This document shows, piece by piece, positions 7,652-14,834 of a stretch of DNA of 35,244 bases (positions within the stretch are counted from its first letter, which is position 1; every line of letters begins with the position of its first letter). This stretch comes from Acetobacteraceae bacterium (GTDB lineage Bacteria > Pseudomonadota > Alphaproteobacteria > Acetobacterales > Acetobacteraceae): positions 1-35,244 of the forward strand of contig CANGNF010000047.1 in assembly GCA_947455205.1 (NCBI GenBank), in the 5' to 3' direction. The position numbers and the translations under genes are program-made. The notes beneath the pieces are model-generated. The model saw nothing but the letters and a program-made list of their open reading frames with translations. It was not told the origin of the DNA and searched no databases.

Positions 7652-7912
7652 ATGTCCAACATCACCATCCTGAGCGACGCTGAACTCGACGCCGTGACCG
7701 GCGGCATCCTGAACGGCGGGGCCGGCGGCGCCGGCGGCGCGGGCGGGGCCGGCGGCGGCGCGCAGACCGGCAACGGCGCGCTCTTCGTCGTCGGTGGCTC
7801 CAACAACTTCTCCAGCGGCCGGCAGAACGCCAGCGCCAATGGCGGGGCGGGCGGCGCCGGCGGCAATGGCGGCGGCGTCAGCATCCGCGTCAAGCTGGGC
7901 CTGTTCCTGTAG
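7652..7912 (+). CDS. Double-glycine-leader glycine-rich peptide 2
   Basis: An 86-residue paralogue of the preceding peptide. The leader MSNITILSDAELDAVTGG is nearly identical (two changes). The core starts ILNGG and has a Gly-run, the variable stretch AQTGNGALFVVGGSNNF, then SSGRQNASANGG, a second Gly-run and the basic end SIRVKLGLFL. AAGGAA lies about 8 nt before the ATG. The two genes arose by tandem duplication: the stretch around the cleavage site and first Gly-run is almost identical in DNA, while the middle has diverged. Like peptide 1 it lacks cysteine and is expected to be cut after GG and exported by the adjacent HlyD/C39-ABC system. Two different but paired cores suggest either a two-peptide activity or co-assembly. 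Confidence 0.9.
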   Translation: MSNITILSDAELDAVTGGILNGGAGGAGGAGGAGGGAQTGNGALFVVGGSNNFSSGRQNASANGGAGGAGGNGGGVSIRVKLGLFL

Positions 7913-7921
7913 CAGCCGACC

Positions 7922-7959
7922 GGCCCGCGCCGCCCCGGTTCTACCGGGCGGCGCGGGCC
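7922..7959 (+). terminator. Strong hairpin between peptide genes and exporter genes
   Basis: GGCCCGCGCCGCC at 7922-7934 pairs with GGCGGCGCGGGCC at 7947-7959, extended inward by CGGT/ACCG past one bulged C. It begins 9 nt after the second peptide stop and is followed by a weak ATTTG rather than a full T-run. It fits a leaky terminator or processing stem that makes peptide mRNA more abundant than exporter mRNA. Confidence 0.65.
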
Positions 7960-8001
7960 ATTTGCTGCCAGCACCCCACCGCGATCAGGGAAGCCAGCGC
8001 C

Positions 8002-9264
8002 ATGGGCGTGCCGAGCCAGCGGCCGTTGTTCCGCCAGGAAGTCATCGAATTCCAGCAGGTGCACCGGCAATGGGGCCGGGTGGTGCCGCTGCAGCCGCTG
8101 CCGGTGCGGCTGATGGTCTGGTTCGTGCTGGCCTGCGCCGCCGCCGTCATCGGCTTCCTCTCGGTGGCGCATTATGCGCGCAAGGAGACCATGACCGGCT
8201 ACCTGGCGCCCGCCGCCGGGACCGCCCGGGTCTTCGCGCCGCAGCAGGGGATCGTCAGCGCGGTGCATGTGGAACTGGGCCAGCAGGTGCAGGCCGGGCA
8301 GCCGCTGCTCAGCATTGCCATGGACCAGGTGGCGGCCGATGGCCAGGACGTGAACGCCGCCGTGGTCACCACGCTGGAACGCCAACGTGAATCGCTGCGC
8401 CGGCAGATCGGCGCCGAGGAAGGCCGCGGTGCCTCCGAGCACAACCGCCTGCTGGCGCAGATGCGCGGGCTTGAGGCGGAGCTGGCCGACATAGCGGCGC
8501 AGCAGGCGTTGCAGCGCGACCGCATCCGCGTGGTGGAGCGCCTGGTGCATTCCGGCGCGGCGCTGGCGCAGCGGGGCCTGGTCTCGGAGGTGGAGCAGCG
8601 CCGGCGCGAGGAGAACCTGCTGGAGCAGCGGCTCAGCCTCAGCTCCCTGACGCAGCAGACGACGGTGAAGCAGAACGCGTTGACCGAGGCGCGCTACACC
8701 TTCGAGCAGTTGCCCACCGTGACCGCCGACAAGGTGCAGCAGCTGCGGACCGAACTGGCCAGCACCGAGCAGCGCATCGCCGAGGTGAATGGCCGCCGCG
8801 CCTACATCATCCGCGCGCCCATCGCCGGGGTGGTGTCCTCGTTGCAGGCCTCGGTCGGCCAAATGGCGGACCCGCGGCGGCTGCAGCTGCAGATCGTGCC
8901 CGGCAGCAGCACCTTGCAGGCCGAGCTGTACATCCCCGCCCGCGCCATCGGCTTCGTCGAGGTCGGCCAGGCGGTGCGGATCCTGTACGACGCGTTTCCC
9001 TACCAGCACTACGGCACCTATCGCGGCAACATCGTCAGCGTCTCGCAAACCCTGGTGAGCAGCGGCGACGTGGTCGGGCCGGTGACGCTGGCCGGGCCGG
9101 CCTATCGCGCCGTGGTGGCGCTGGAACGGCCGGACATCGACGCCAATGGCAAGCTGATACCGCTGCAGCCGGACATGCTGCTGCGCGCCGACGTGATTTT
9201 GGAACGCCGCACGCTGGTGCAATGGATCATGCAGCCGTTGCGCAGCGCGCGGGTCCAGGGGTGA
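8002..9264 (+). CDS. HlyD/CvaA-family periplasmic adaptor of peptide exporter
   Basis: A 420-residue membrane fusion protein. One transmembrane helix lies at residues about 35-55 (LMVWFVLACAAAVIGFLSVA) after a short cytoplasmic head. A lipoyl/barrel half-motif follows (GTARVFAPQQGIVSAVHVEL), then a long coiled coil at about residues 120-265 rich in Gln, Glu and Arg, the second lipoyl half (RRAYIIRAPIAGVVSSL), and a beta-barrel domain to the end. It bridges the inner-membrane ABC exporter and an outer-membrane TolC-like channel, which is not in this window. AGGGAA lies about 9 nt before the ATG. The exporter gene begins 4 nt after its stop, so the two are translationally coupled. The combination with C39-ABC is that of colicin V-type peptide secretion. 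Confidence 0.93.
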   Translation: MGVPSQRPLFRQEVIEFQQVHRQWGRVVPLQPLPVRLMVWFVLACAAAVIGFLSVAHYARKETMTGYLAPAAGTARVFAPQQGIVSAVHVELGQQVQAGQPLLSIAMDQVAADGQDVNAAVVTTLERQRESLRRQIGAEEGRGASEHNRLLAQMRGLEAELADIAAQQALQRDRIRVVERLVHSGAALAQRGLVSEVEQRRREENLLEQRLSLSSLTQQTTVKQNALTEARYTFEQLPTVTADKVQQLRTELASTEQRIAEVNGRRAYIIRAPIAGVVSSLQASVGQMADPRRLQLQIVPGSSTLQAELYIPARAIGFVEVGQAVRILYDAFPYQHYGTYRGNIVSVSQTLVSSGDVVGPVTLAGPAYRAVVALERPDIDANGKLIPLQPDMLLRADVILERRTLVQWIMQPLRSARVQG

Positions 9265-9268
9265 GGCG

Positions 9269-11353
9269 ATGATCGAGGGCCTGCTCGACTTCGGCGGCCG
9301 GCGGCGGCTGCCCAACATCATGCAGACCGAGGCCTCCGAGTGCGGCCTGGCCTGCCTGGCGATGGTCGCCAGCTTCCACGGCCACCGGATGGACCTGAAC
9401 ACGCTGCGGCGGCGGCACCCCGTCTCCATGAAGGGCGTGACGCTGCGCGCGCTGATCCAGCTGGCCAGCCAGCTGGAGCTGACCTGCCGGCCCATCCGCT
9501 ACGAACTCAGCGACCTGCGCGAACTGAACCTGCCGGCGATCGTGCATTGGGACCTCAACCACTTCGTGGTGCTGAAGGAAGTCAGCTCGCGCGGCGTGGT
9601 GATCCACGACCCCGCGCGCGGGGTGCGGCGGATGACCCTCTCGGCCGCGTCGGACCACCTGAGCGGCGTGGCGCTGGAGCTGTCGCCCTCCCCCGGCTTC
9701 ACCCGGCGGGAGGAACGCGCCCGCCTGCCGCTGCGCGCCTTCTGGGGCCAACTGCCGGGGGTGAACTCGCCGCTGGTGCAGGTGTTCGCGCTCTCCGCCC
9801 TGCTGGAACTGCTGGTGATCGCCGCGCCGTTCTACATGCAGTTGGCGGTGGACGAGGTGATCGCCCGGGGCGACGTGGACCTGATGCTGGCGCTGGCGCT
9901 GGGCTTCGGCCTGCTGACCGCGATCAGCGTGGCGACGGCGGCGTTGCGGTCCATGCTGATGCTGGTGGTGCAGAGCGCGCTGCACTTCCAGATGGGCGCC
10001 CGGCTGTTCCACCACCTGCTGCGCCTGCCGCTCAGCTTCTTCGAGAAGCGGCACATCGGCGACATCCTGTCGCGCTTCGGCTCGCTGGAGCCGCTGCGGA
10101 ACGCGCTGTCCGAAGGGCTGGTGGTGGGCGCCATCGACGGGATCATGGCGCTGGCGACGCTGGCGATGATCTTCGCCTACAGCCCGCTGCTGGCGGCGGT
10201 GACGCTCTCGGCCCTGGCGCTGTACATCCTGCTGCGGCTGGCGCTGTACCGGCGGTTCCGCGACCTCAGCGAGGCCAGCATCCAGGCGGCGGCGCAGGAG
10301 AACTCCAACTTCATCGAGACCGCGCGCGCGATCCAGACCATCAAGCTGTTCAACCGCGAAAGCGACCGCGAGGGGCAGTGGCTGAACCGCCATGCCGATA
10401 CGGTGAATGCCGGCATCAACCTGGGCCGGGCGCAGATCACCTTCGCCACGCTGAACCGCGCGATCTTCGGCTTCGAGCAGATCATCACCGTGTACCTGGC
10501 GGTGAACCTGGTGGTGCAGAACGTGCTGACGGTGGGGATGGTCTTCGCCTTCATGGCCTACAAGCAGCACTTCACCACCAAGGCGTCGGAGCTGGTGGAG
10601 AAGGTGATCCAGTTCCGCCTGCTGGAGCTGCACCTGGAGCGGCTGGCCGACATTGCCATCAACCCGCTGGAGCCGGGGCATGACCGGCCGCTGGCCTATG
10701 CCACGCCGATCCAGGGCGGGCTGGAGTTGCGCAACGTCAGCTTCCGCTATTCCGAGACGGATCGCTTCGTGCTGGAGAACGTCAACCTGAAGGTGGAGCC
10801 GGGCAAGTTCGTCACCATCATGGGGCCGTCCGGTGGCGGCAAGACGACGCTGCTGAAGATCATGCTGGGCCTGCTGGAGCCGACCAGCGGCGAGGTGCTG
10901 GTGGACGGCAAGCCGCTGAACACCATCGGCGTGCGGGTGTACCGGGAACAGGTGGCGGCGGTGATGCAGGACGACACGCTGCTGTCGGGCTCCATCGCCG
11001 ACAACATCTGCTTCTTCGACCCCGCCTTCGACCAGAACCGCATGGTGGGCTGCGCCCAGATCGCCGGGATCCATGACGAGATCATGGCCATGCCGATGGC
11101 CTACAACAGCCTGATCGGCGACATGGGCAGCTCGCTGTCCGGCGGGCAGAAGCAGCGCACCCTGCTGGCCCGCGCGCTGTACAAGAACCCGCGCATCCTG
11201 TTCCTGGACGAGGGCACCGCCCACCTGGACGTGGCCAAGGAACGGGAAATCAACGAACGGCTGCGTACGCTGCCGATGACGCGGATCAGCGTCGCCCACC
11301 GCCCCGAGATGATGCATGGCACCGACAGCATTCTCCGCATCGGCGAAGGTTGA
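9269..11353 (+). CDS. C39-peptidase-containing ABC exporter (bacteriocin/peptide processing)
   Basis: A 694-residue fused protease, permease and ATPase. The N-terminal C39 domain (1-140) keeps Gln19 and catalytic Cys25 in QTEASECGLACL, His98 in HWDLNHFVVL and Asp114 in VIHDPARG, so it should be an active leader peptidase, unlike the His- or Cys-lacking domains of RTX exporters. Residues about 160-440 hold the membrane helices. The ATPase domain has Walker A GPSGGGKTT near residue 520, signature LSGGQ near 624, Walker B ILFLDEG near 642 and the switch histidine in SVAHRPEM. It starts 4 nt after the HlyD stop. Established knowledge: such exporters cut double-glycine leaders and export the core. 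The two peptides just upstream are the evident substrates. The next gene overlaps its last 38 bases. Confidence 0.95.
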   Translation: MIEGLLDFGGRRRLPNIMQTEASECGLACLAMVASFHGHRMDLNTLRRRHPVSMKGVTLRALIQLASQLELTCRPIRYELSDLRELNLPAIVHWDLNHFVVLKEVSSRGVVIHDPARGVRRMTLSAASDHLSGVALELSPSPGFTRREERARLPLRAFWGQLPGVNSPLVQVFALSALLELLVIAAPFYMQLAVDEVIARGDVDLMLALALGFGLLTAISVATAALRSMLMLVVQSALHFQMGARLFHHLLRLPLSFFEKRHIGDILSRFGSLEPLRNALSEGLVVGAIDGIMALATLAMIFAYSPLLAAVTLSALALYILLRLALYRRFRDLSEASIQAAAQENSNFIETARAIQTIKLFNRESDREGQWLNRHADTVNAGINLGRAQITFATLNRAIFGFEQIITVYLAVNLVVQNVLTVGMVFAFMAYKQHFTTKASELVEKVIQFRLLELHLERLADIAINPLEPGHDRPLAYATPIQGGLELRNVSFRYSETDRFVLENVNLKVEPGKFVTIMGPSGGGKTTLLKIMLGLLEPTSGEVLVDGKPLNTIGVRVYREQVAAVMQDDTLLSGSIADNICFFDPAFDQNRMVGCAQIAGIHDEIMAMPMAYNSLIGDMGSSLSGGQKQRTLLARALYKNPRILFLDEGTAHLDVAKEREINERLRTLPMTRISVAHRPEMMHGTDSILRIGEG

Positions 11354-12059
11354 TGCCGCGGCGCTGGACGCGCTGATCGCCGGCGCCGGGCCGCGCAGGC
11401 CCGCCCCAGGCCTGGCCGAGGCGGTGGCGGCGCTGCCGCCCGGCTGGCTGCTGCTGGAAGGGGTGGCGCCGGGCATGCCGCGCCACCTGCTGCTGCACCC
11501 CCGCCACGGCGTGGCGCTGCTGGCGCTGCAACCCGGCGCGGAGCCAGGCGCGGCAGCGGCCCTGGGGGAAGCGGTGGCCGGCAGCGGCGCCCCGCCGGTG
11601 GTGCTGCTGTGCCTGCCGCGCCGCGCGCTGGAGGGGCTGGAGGCGGCGCTGGAGCAGGGCTTCGCCGACCGCGCGCCACCAGCGGGCTCGGCCTGGTGCG
11701 TAGCCCTGCAACGCCGGCTGCTGGCCGAGGGGCTGGCACGGCCGGTCGCCATGCCACGCAGGCTGGCCCGGCATCGGCGCGGTTGGTTGCTGGCTGGGTT
11801 GGCGCTGCTGGTGGTCGGGCTTGCCTCGGCGCTGCTGCTGGGTCAGCCGGAAGCGATGCCCTTGCCGCCGCGTTTGGCGGCACCCGGGGCGCAGCCGCCA
11901 TGGCCGGCGCCCGCGCAGGGGGAAGCGATGGCGGCGTTGCGGCTGCCGCCATGGCCAGCGCGGCCCTACGTGCCGGCCGCGCTGGATTATGCCGAATGGC
12001 CACCCGACCCCGCCCCGCCGGATGACGGGGCGGCGCCGGCCGGCTTCAGGCCGGGGTGA
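11316..12059 (+). CDS. Unknown single-helix membrane protein overlapping exporter gene
   Basis: A 247-residue product whose ATG lies 38 nt inside the end of the exporter gene, in another frame; this overlap suggests coupled translation. Residues 1-155 form a soluble Ala/Leu-rich domain (GWLLLEGVAPGMPRHLLLHP, then VVLLCLPRRALEGLEAAL). Residues 156-176 are one strongly hydrophobic helix (GWLLAGLALLVVGLASALLL). A Pro/Ala-rich tail of about 70 residues follows. No family is recognised. The layout resembles the partial protein at the left edge, but the sequences are not evidently related. Co-expression with the peptide exporter makes it a candidate self-protection (immunity) protein, a scaffold or an export accessory; none is shown. 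A start further inside is possible. Its last 14 bases overlap the convergent DUF35 gene. Confidence 0.6.
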   Translation: MAPTAFSASAKVDAAALDALIAGAGPRRPAPGLAEAVAALPPGWLLLEGVAPGMPRHLLLHPRHGVALLALQPGAEPGAAAALGEAVAGSGAPPVVLLCLPRRALEGLEAALEQGFADRAPPAGSAWCVALQRRLLAEGLARPVAMPRRLARHRRGWLLAGLALLVVGLASALLLGQPEAMPLPPRLAAPGAQPPWPAPAQGEAMAALRLPPWPARPYVPAALDYAEWPPDPAPPDDGAAPAGFRPG

Positions 12060-12444
12060 ACATCGGGAAGGGCGGCGCGCCCTCACCCTGGGTCGGCTTG
12101 AACACCAGCTTCACCTTCTGGCCGATCTTCAGCGTGCTGAAGTCGCAATCCACGATGTTGGTCATCATGGTCGGGCCGCCATCCAGCGTCACATAGGCCA
12201 CGGCATAGACTTCCGGCGCGCGCGCCATGACGCTGACGCTGTAGATCGTGCCGCCGCCGGGGTGCTCGTTCCAGCTGGTCTTCTCGCTGAGGCAGTGCGG
12301 GCAGACCGCCCGCGGATACCAGTGGGACTTGCCGCAGTCGTCGCAGCCGCGGACGAGGAACTTGCCCTCCTTCGCGGCATTCCAGAACACTTCGGTCTCG
12401 GGGTTGACGCCCGGCGCGGGGATCGCGCGTTCCTTACCGGCCAT
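12046..12444 (-). CDS. DUF35/Zn-ribbon OB-fold protein, thiolase partner
   Basis: A 132-residue acyl-CoA-binding accessory protein. The rubredoxin-like zinc ribbon has Cys34, Cys37, Cys48 and Cys51 (CDDC then CPHC), followed by the OB-fold with TIYSVSVMARAP, YAVAYVTLDGG and LKIGQKVKLVF. It lies directly after the thiolase gene, 6 nt beyond its stop, so the two form an operon. In this family DUF35 proteins bind and position acyl-CoA substrates for SCP2-type thiolases or related aldolases. Length and domain order are normal. Its 3' end overlaps the end of the convergent membrane-protein gene by 14 bases, so transcripts may interfere. Confidence 0.93.
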   Translation of the reverse strand: MAGKERAIPAPGVNPETEVFWNAAKEGKFLVRGCDDCGKSHWYPRAVCPHCLSEKTSWNEHPGGGTIYSVSVMARAPEVYAVAYVTLDGGPTMMTNIVDCDFSTLKIGQKVKLVFKPTQGEGAPPFPMFTPA

Positions 12445-12450
12445 TGTCGA

Positions 12451-13617
12451 TCACTCCCGTTCCAGAATAAGCGTGGCACCGCCGTGGCGGCTGCCGAGCA
12501 GGCCGCCCGTGCCGTGGGCCAGCACCAGGTCGGCGTTCTTCACCTGCACCGCCGGGTGGGCTTCACCGCGCGCCTGGCGCACCGCCTCGATCACCTTGGT
12601 GATGCCGCCGCGGTTGGCCGGGTGGTTGTTGCAGAGCCCGCCGCCATCCGTGTTGAAGGGCAGCTTGCCGACGCCGGAGATCAGGTTGCCATCGGCGACG
12701 AAGGCACCGCCCTTGCCCTTCTCGCAGAAGCCAAGGTCTTCCAACTGCACCACCACGGTGATGGTGAAGCTGTCGTAGATGCTGGCGTACTTGATGTCGG
12801 ACGGCTTCACGCCGGCCTCGCTGAACGCCATCGGACCGGAGCGCACGGCGGCGGAATAGGTCAGGTCGACCGCGCCGCCCATCTGGCCCTTCATCGACTC
12901 GCCGGCGCCCAGCACCTTGATCATCGGGCGCTTCAGCGTCTTGGCGATGTCCGGGTGCACCACCACCAGGGCGCCACCGCCGTCGGAGACGACGCAGCAG
13001 TCCAGCCGGTGCAGCGGGGTGGCGATGAGCGGGGAGTTCACCACCTGCTCCACCGTCACCACGTCCTTCAGCATGGCGTGCGGGTTGTGCTGGGCATGGT
13101 GGCTGGCGGCCACCTTGACCCAGGCGAGTTGTTCGCTGGTGGTGCCGAACTCATACATGTGGCGCGCGGCCACCATGGCGTAGGCGTTCACGGTCGCGAT
13201 GCCGAGCGGGAATTCCCACTGGGTGTCCGGCGCATCGGCGCCGCGCATGCGCGGGGTGGCGCCGGAATGGCCTTCCGAGCGCGGGCGCCCGGCCAGCGTG
13301 ATCAGCGCCACCTTGCACTTGCCCATGGCAATGGCCTGGGCGGCATGGCTGACATGGCTGATGTAGCTGCAGCCACCGACATCCGTGCTGTCCAGGTGCT
13401 TCAGCTTCAGGTTCATGTAGTCGGCCATAGCCAACGGGCCGAGGCCCGGAGCGTCGCCGGCGCAGAAATAGCCGTCCACGTCGTCCTTGGTCAGGCCCGC
13501 GTCACGCAGCGCGCCGGCCGCGCTCTCGGCGTGCAGCTGCGCCACCGACTTGTCCTTCGCCAACCGCGTCGGATGCTCGTAAGCCCCCGCGATGTAGGCC
13601 TTGCCCTTGATTGTCAT
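12451..13617 (-). CDS. SCP2-type thiolase family protein (acetyl-CoA acetyltransferase-like)
   Basis: A 388-residue thiolase-fold enzyme. The start ATG (MTIKGKAYIAGAYEHPT) has GGGAG upstream, spaced somewhat long; the open frame continues further but only as low-complexity shadow of the divergent gene. Key segments are DVGGCSYISHVSHAAQAIAM with the presumed nucleophile Cys, DSFTITVVVQLEDLGF, NTDGGGLCNNHPANRGG, and LAHGTGGLLGSRHGG near the C-terminus. The usual NEAF motif is replaced by YDSF, which is typical of SCP2-like thiolases and of the thiolase-like aldolases that work with DUF35 proteins in steroid and aromatic side-chain degradation. The substrate is therefore an acyl-CoA of unknown kind. 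The DUF35 partner follows at once. Confidence 0.9.
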   Translation of the reverse strand: MTIKGKAYIAGAYEHPTRLAKDKSVAQLHAESAAGALRDAGLTKDDVDGYFCAGDAPGLGPLAMADYMNLKLKHLDSTDVGGCSYISHVSHAAQAIAMGKCKVALITLAGRPRSEGHSGATPRMRGADAPDTQWEFPLGIATVNAYAMVAARHMYEFGTTSEQLAWVKVAASHHAQHNPHAMLKDVVTVEQVVNSPLIATPLHRLDCCVVSDGGGALVVVHPDIAKTLKRPMIKVLGAGESMKGQMGGAVDLTYSAAVRSGPMAFSEAGVKPSDIKYASIYDSFTITVVVQLEDLGFCEKGKGGAFVADGNLISGVGKLPFNTDGGGLCNNHPANRGGITKVIEAVRQARGEAHPAVQVKNADLVLAHGTGGLLGSRHGGATLILERE

Positions 13618-13785
13618 GCGTTGCGCACGCTCCCTACCCTTGCCGCGGCCCAATTGGGTCGCGTGGCGCGCACAATGCCGCCGGCGGGCGGATTGGGCAA
13701 CGCCACCCCTGCCCTGGCGCGCCCGGCCCCGGTGCGACGCAATGATGCTTGTTTCGGGGCTGACCGGCAGCCTACACCCGCAGCC

Positions 13786-14757
13786 GTGAACGACCCCGCC
13801 CAGCCTCCTCGCCGCCGGCTGCTGGCAGCCGGCCTTGGCCTGGCCGCCGCCGGCCCGGCCCGCGCCCAGGACGGCGCCATCCGCCTGTTCGTCGGCGCGG
13901 CGGGCGGCACCGGCATCGACATTGCCGCACGCACCTTCGCGGCGCCCCTGGGTGCCGCGCTGGGCCTGCCGGTGGTGGTGGTCAACCGGCCCAGCGCCGG
14001 CGGCGTGCTGGCCGCAAGCGCGGTGGCCCAGGCGGCACCGGATGGCCGCAGCCTGCTGTATGCCAGCCTGGGGCCACTGGCGATCGCGCCGCGGATCGTC
14101 CGTCCGCTGCCCTACCACCCCCTCGCCAGCTTTACCCACCTGGCGCGGCTGGCCTGCGGCGGCTTCGCCATAGCGGTGCCCGCGGGCTCCCCGGCGCGGG
14201 ACCTGCCGGGGCTGGTGGCGCGGCTGCGGGAAAAGGGCGCCGCGGCCAACTATGGCAGCAGCCAGGGCAGCGTGGCCTACCAGCTGGCCGGCGCCATGCT
14301 GGTGGCCGCCGCCGGAGGGCGCGCCATGCACGTGGCCTATCGCGGCACCGGGGAGGTGCTTGCCGCCGCCGAAAGCGGCGCACTGGACTTCGTGGTGGAC
14401 CTGCGGACGCTGCTGCAACCGCACCAGGCGGCGGGCGGGCTGCGCCTGCTGGCGGTGACCAGCCAGCACCCCGACCCCGGCATGCCCGAGCTGCCGCCCC
14501 TGCGGCTTTATTTCCCCGGCATGGTGCTGGAAAGCTGGGTGGGCCTGTCCGCCCCGCACGGCCTGCCCCCGGCCGAGGCCGAGCGGCTGCAGGCGGCGGC
14601 GCAGACCGCGCTGGCGGACCCGGCGGTGGGGGCCATGCTGCTGCGCTCCGGCGCCTCGGCCGACTGGCTGCCGGGCGCCGCCTTCACCGGCTTCGTCGCC
14701 GCGGAATTGCGTCGGCTGGGCGAGATCGCCGCCACGGCGGGCATCGTGCCGGGCTGA
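13786..14757 (+). CDS. TctC/Bug family solute-binding protein (second copy)
   Basis: A 323-residue periplasmic receptor. The GTG start at 13786 gives a short twin-arginine-like signal, PPRRRLLAAGLGLAAAG ending PARAQ. An in-frame ATG at 13675 would add 37 residues with no signal logic, and neither has a good ribosome site, so the start is uncertain. The mature part keeps the family features: GAAGGTGIDIAARTFA, VVVVNRPSAGGVLAASAVAQ, DGRSLLYASLGPLAIAP and YGSSQGSVAYQLAGAM. It belongs to the receptor family of tripartite tricarboxylate transporters and has no TctAB partner nearby. It is divergent from the thiolase operon and lies 77 nt upstream of the CoA-transferase gene, suggesting uptake of a carboxylate that is then activated to a CoA ester. 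Confidence 0.88.
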   Translation: MNDPAQPPRRRLLAAGLGLAAAGPARAQDGAIRLFVGAAGGTGIDIAARTFAAPLGAALGLPVVVVNRPSAGGVLAASAVAQAAPDGRSLLYASLGPLAIAPRIVRPLPYHPLASFTHLARLACGGFAIAVPAGSPARDLPGLVARLREKGAAANYGSSQGSVAYQLAGAMLVAAAGGRAMHVAYRGTGEVLAAAESGALDFVVDLRTLLQPHQAAGGLRLLAVTSQHPDPGMPELPPLRLYFPGMVLESWVGLSAPHGLPPAEAERLQAAAQTALADPAVGAMLLRSGASADWLPGAAFTGFVAAELRRLGEIAATAGIVPG

Positions 14758-14834
14758 GGGCGCCGGCGCATCCCCGGTAGTCGGCCCGGCGATCCCGCCG
14801 TATTCATAGCGCCACGAAAGCGCAGGGAACGCCC

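Larger units (their letters stand above)
7290..7912 (+). repeat. Tandem duplication of peptide gene
   Basis: The two peptide genes start 362 bp apart. DNA coding for the leader end, cleavage site and first Gly-run is nearly identical in both, as is the stretch for NNFSSGRQ and the second Gly-run. The segments between differ, and the intergenic sequences before each gene are unrelated. Confidence 0.8.

Noticed and set aside
7290..7912. Lanthipeptide or Nif11-type precursor peptides
   Set aside because: The cores have no cysteine, no modification enzyme is nearby, and the leader is the short double-glycine type.
7528..9495. Minus-strand frame of 655 codons across the peptide and HlyD genes
   Set aside because: It crosses several well-supported plus-strand genes and their hairpins and has no recognisable domain.
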